Shown here piece by piece: positions 41,269 to 42,388 of a stretch of DNA of 42,388 nucleotides. Numbering within the stretch: position 1 is the first letter of the stretch; the number at the start of each line of letters is the position of its first letter. Where the stretch lies: NCBI GenBank assembly GCA_000436975.1, contig HG000344.1:1-42388 (forward strand), given 5' to 3'. The translations under genes were made by a program, and so were the position numbers. The notes below the pieces were generated by a model. It ran no database searches. It saw only the letters and a list, made by a program, of their open reading frames with translations, and was not told the DNA's origin. This DNA comes from Clostridium sp. CAG:1000. Lineage in GTDB: Bacteria > Bacillota_I > Bacilli_A > RF39 > UBA660.

Positions 41269-41593
41269 ATGAAGGGTTTTAAAAAAGCACAAAAAGACTT
41301 AAAAAATGATATGTTAGTCTTGTTTATATTGGAGTTATTATTTTTTGTTTTTTCAATATTTAGTAGTTCAATTAGTTTAACATTTACATCAGTAATTTTT
41401 GCCATTCTTTTGTTTGTCGGTTATAATTATGCAAAAAAAGGTGAAAAAAAAAGCCGGCACTATAGGAATGGTTGTTGGTATTTTAATGATGCTTACTATA
41501 ATAAGTGCAGATATATTGGACTTTTTACTAGGTTTATTTGTAGTATTACATTCATCAAAATACAATAAATTAATTCAAAATAAGAAAGATTAG
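41269..41593 (+). pseudogene. Small two- to three-TM membrane protein interrupted at a run of nine A
   Basis: GGGAGG and ATG 41269 open MKGFKKAQKDLKNDMLVLFI with two TM helices through FVGYNYAKKGEKK. At the A9 run (41444-41452) this frame goes on into unlikely sequence. A shift there gives KAGTIGMVVGILMMLTIISA and DILDFLLGLFVVLHSSKYNK to TAG at 41593, the natural continuation (about 108 residues). Homopolymer slippage in sequencing, phase variation, or transcriptional slippage are all possible. Family not recognised. It sits between the truncated and intact tRNA-Leu copies. Confidence 0.65.
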
Positions 41594-41634
41594 ATATTTG
41601 CTATATATATAATTTTAATTTTTATACTTAACAA

Positions 41635-41661
41635 AAAAGAAACTCAATTTGAGTTTCTTTT
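41635..41661. terminator. Bidirectional terminator between membrane protein and tRNA-Leu
   Basis: AAAAGAAACTCAA (41635-41647) pairs with TTGAGTTTCTTTT (41649-41661); A-rich before and T-rich after, serving both strands. Confidence 0.85.
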
Positions 41662-41671
41662 AATATCATCC

Positions 41672-41758
41672 TGGTGCTCGTATCCGGACTTGAACCGGAA
41701 CTCTATCGCTAGAAGTAGATTTTGAGTCTACCGCGTCTACCAATTTCGCCATACGAGC
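41672..41758 (-). tRNA. tRNA-Leu (CAA anticodon)
   Basis: A complete 87-nt class II tRNA on the minus strand with encoded CCA. Acceptor GCTCGTA pairs with TACGAGC. Anticodon stem GTAGA/TCTAC with loop CTCAAAA gives CAA, reading UUG. A long variable arm and T-loop TTCAAGT are present. TATAAT lies just upstream. Confidence 0.95.
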
Positions 41759-41859
41759 AAGATAATCTAATTATAACACATATTTTTAAATATTCAAACA
41801 TAATATTGAATAGTAATAAATTTAAATATTTGTTATAATATAAAGAGGAAGGTAATAAT

Positions 41860-42354
41860 ATGAATCAAGATTTAAATAATAAAGAGGAATTTAAAATAAA
41901 TGAAAATGTAAAAGAAGAACATAAAGATTACGCTGATAAAACGATTGAAACTGTTGAAAAGATAATAAATACTAAGAATGAAACAACTAATTACACTAAT
42001 GAAGAAGTACTAAAAAACAAGACTGATGCGGTAATTGCATATATTCCATTTGTATCAATATACTATATAATTACATCTAAATATAAGAAATCTAAATATT
42101 TACATTTTCATACTAATCAAGGATTTAATTTAACAATATTATTTATATGTGTATTCTTTGTAAGTAAAATACTTTGCTCTTTATTTGCAGTTGATGGTGG
42201 GTATGGTCGTGAGTTTGTCCCTGGTATTATTGAATTTGTTTGCTATATTCTTTATGTAATAGTGGTATTTTTAATAGGGTTTGGTATATTAAATACAACA
42301 AATGGTCAATCTAAGGAACTACCTTTAATTGGAAAATATAGGCTTTTAAAATAG
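41860..42354 (+). CDS. DUF4870-like small membrane protein
   Basis: A 164-residue protein from ATG 41860 (GAGGAAGG upstream). Residues 1-60 are a charged, Glu/Lys/Asn-rich cytoplasmic segment. Three hydrophobic segments follow: about 66-78 (AVIAYIPFVSIYYII), 95-115 (TILFICVFFVSKILCSLF) and 125-152. The stretch SKYLHFHTNQGFNLTI and the ending KELPLIGKYRLLK resemble the DUF4870/Tic20-like family of small bacterial membrane proteins of unknown function. TATAAT-like sequence precedes it (about 41833-41841). It is complete and ends 34 nt before the window edge. Confidence 0.75.
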   Translation: MNQDLNNKEEFKINENVKEEHKDYADKTIETVEKIINTKNETTNYTNEEVLKNKTDAVIAYIPFVSIYYIITSKYKKSKYLHFHTNQGFNLTILFICVFFVSKILCSLFAVDGGYGREFVPGIIEFVCYILYVIVVFLIGFGILNTTNGQSKELPLIGKYRLLK

Positions 42355-42374
42355 TGCGTATTGAAGTGATATGA

Positions 42375-42388
42375 TAAAAGTAGACAGT
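42375..42388. repeat. Right copy of the 14-nt inverted repeat at the window ends
   Basis: TAAAAGTAGACAGT, exact reverse complement of bases 3-16. Likely the terminal repeat of an insertion sequence at which the contig stopped. Confidence 0.5.

Noticed and set aside
41082..41777. Repeated tRNA-Leu sequence as att sites of an integrated element
   Set aside because: Integration normally duplicates the 3' end of a tRNA; here the promoter and 5' half are repeated, and no integrase is present.
1..42388. CRISPR array or Mycoplasma-type genetic code
   Set aside because: No spaced short repeats were seen, and TGA acts as a stop in several conserved genes (for example spoVAD and pssA) while Trp uses TGG.

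Overview
This is a 42.4 kb, very AT-rich stretch of bacterial chromosome. The ribosome-binding sites are strong (AGGAGG-like), Rho-independent terminators are abundant, and the standard code is used (TGA is a stop). The gene set (spoVAC-spoVAD-spoVAE, murT-gatD, scpA-scpB, the str operon) points to a low-GC Bacillota lineage that sporulates or descends from spore formers, probably an uncultured gut relative of Erysipelotrichia or other Bacilli. Both ends carry the same 14-nt sequence in opposite orientation, so the contig probably stops at insertion-sequence ends.

Layout. 1-4.3 kb holds a membrane-anchored protein of unknown function, a HIT hydrolase, a cysteine desulfurase-like enzyme, a short SSB, an unusual YunG/Ada-type fusion protein, and a decayed 3' copy of ssb. 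4.3-14.5 kb is an accessory island: promoter and structured leader, tail-collar/fibre-like protein, a 2073-residue DNRLRE/RHS protein without signal peptide, a candidate immunity membrane protein, a holin-like protein, a 33-residue ORF, an M23-LysM endolysin, a putative small RNA, and a sigma-70 region-4 protein. 14.6-19.8 kb is housekeeping and envelope: pyrimidine-nucleoside phosphorylase, a cadherin-like surface protein, a DD-carboxypeptidase, a PAP2 protein and Der GTPase. 19.8-28.8 kb is the str operon (rpsL-rpsG-fusA-tuf), with tuf split. Between the two tuf pieces lie the 3' tail of a YhcG/DUF1016 nuclease gene, pssA-psd, an amino-acid ABC transporter, and the first 65 bp of a prepilin gene. 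28.8-31 kb has two prepilin-like genes sharing a perfect 304-bp repeat. 31-35.7 kb has murT-gatD, tRNA-Glu and the spoVA genes. 35.7-42.4 kb has scpA-scpB, two tandem kinase-like proteins, a HAD phosphatase, a truncated and an intact tRNA-Leu, and small membrane proteins.

Main points. The 4.3-14.5 kb island looks like a lysis-released toxin system: a giant toxin-like protein with no export signal sits beside a holin, an endolysin without signal peptide, and a small sigma factor, with no phage capsid or packaging genes. The logic resembles the C. difficile toxin locus (sigma factor, large toxin, holin), but the proteins differ. The broken tuf, repeated prepilin, ssb remnant and partial tRNA-Leu show repeated small rearrangements, real or from assembly. 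Other oddities are a spoVAD reading frame with no ATG/GTG/TTG start but a well-placed ATA, and a GatD-like subunit that appears to lack the usual catalytic Cys and His. All family calls come from reading motifs by eye; no database search was possible.
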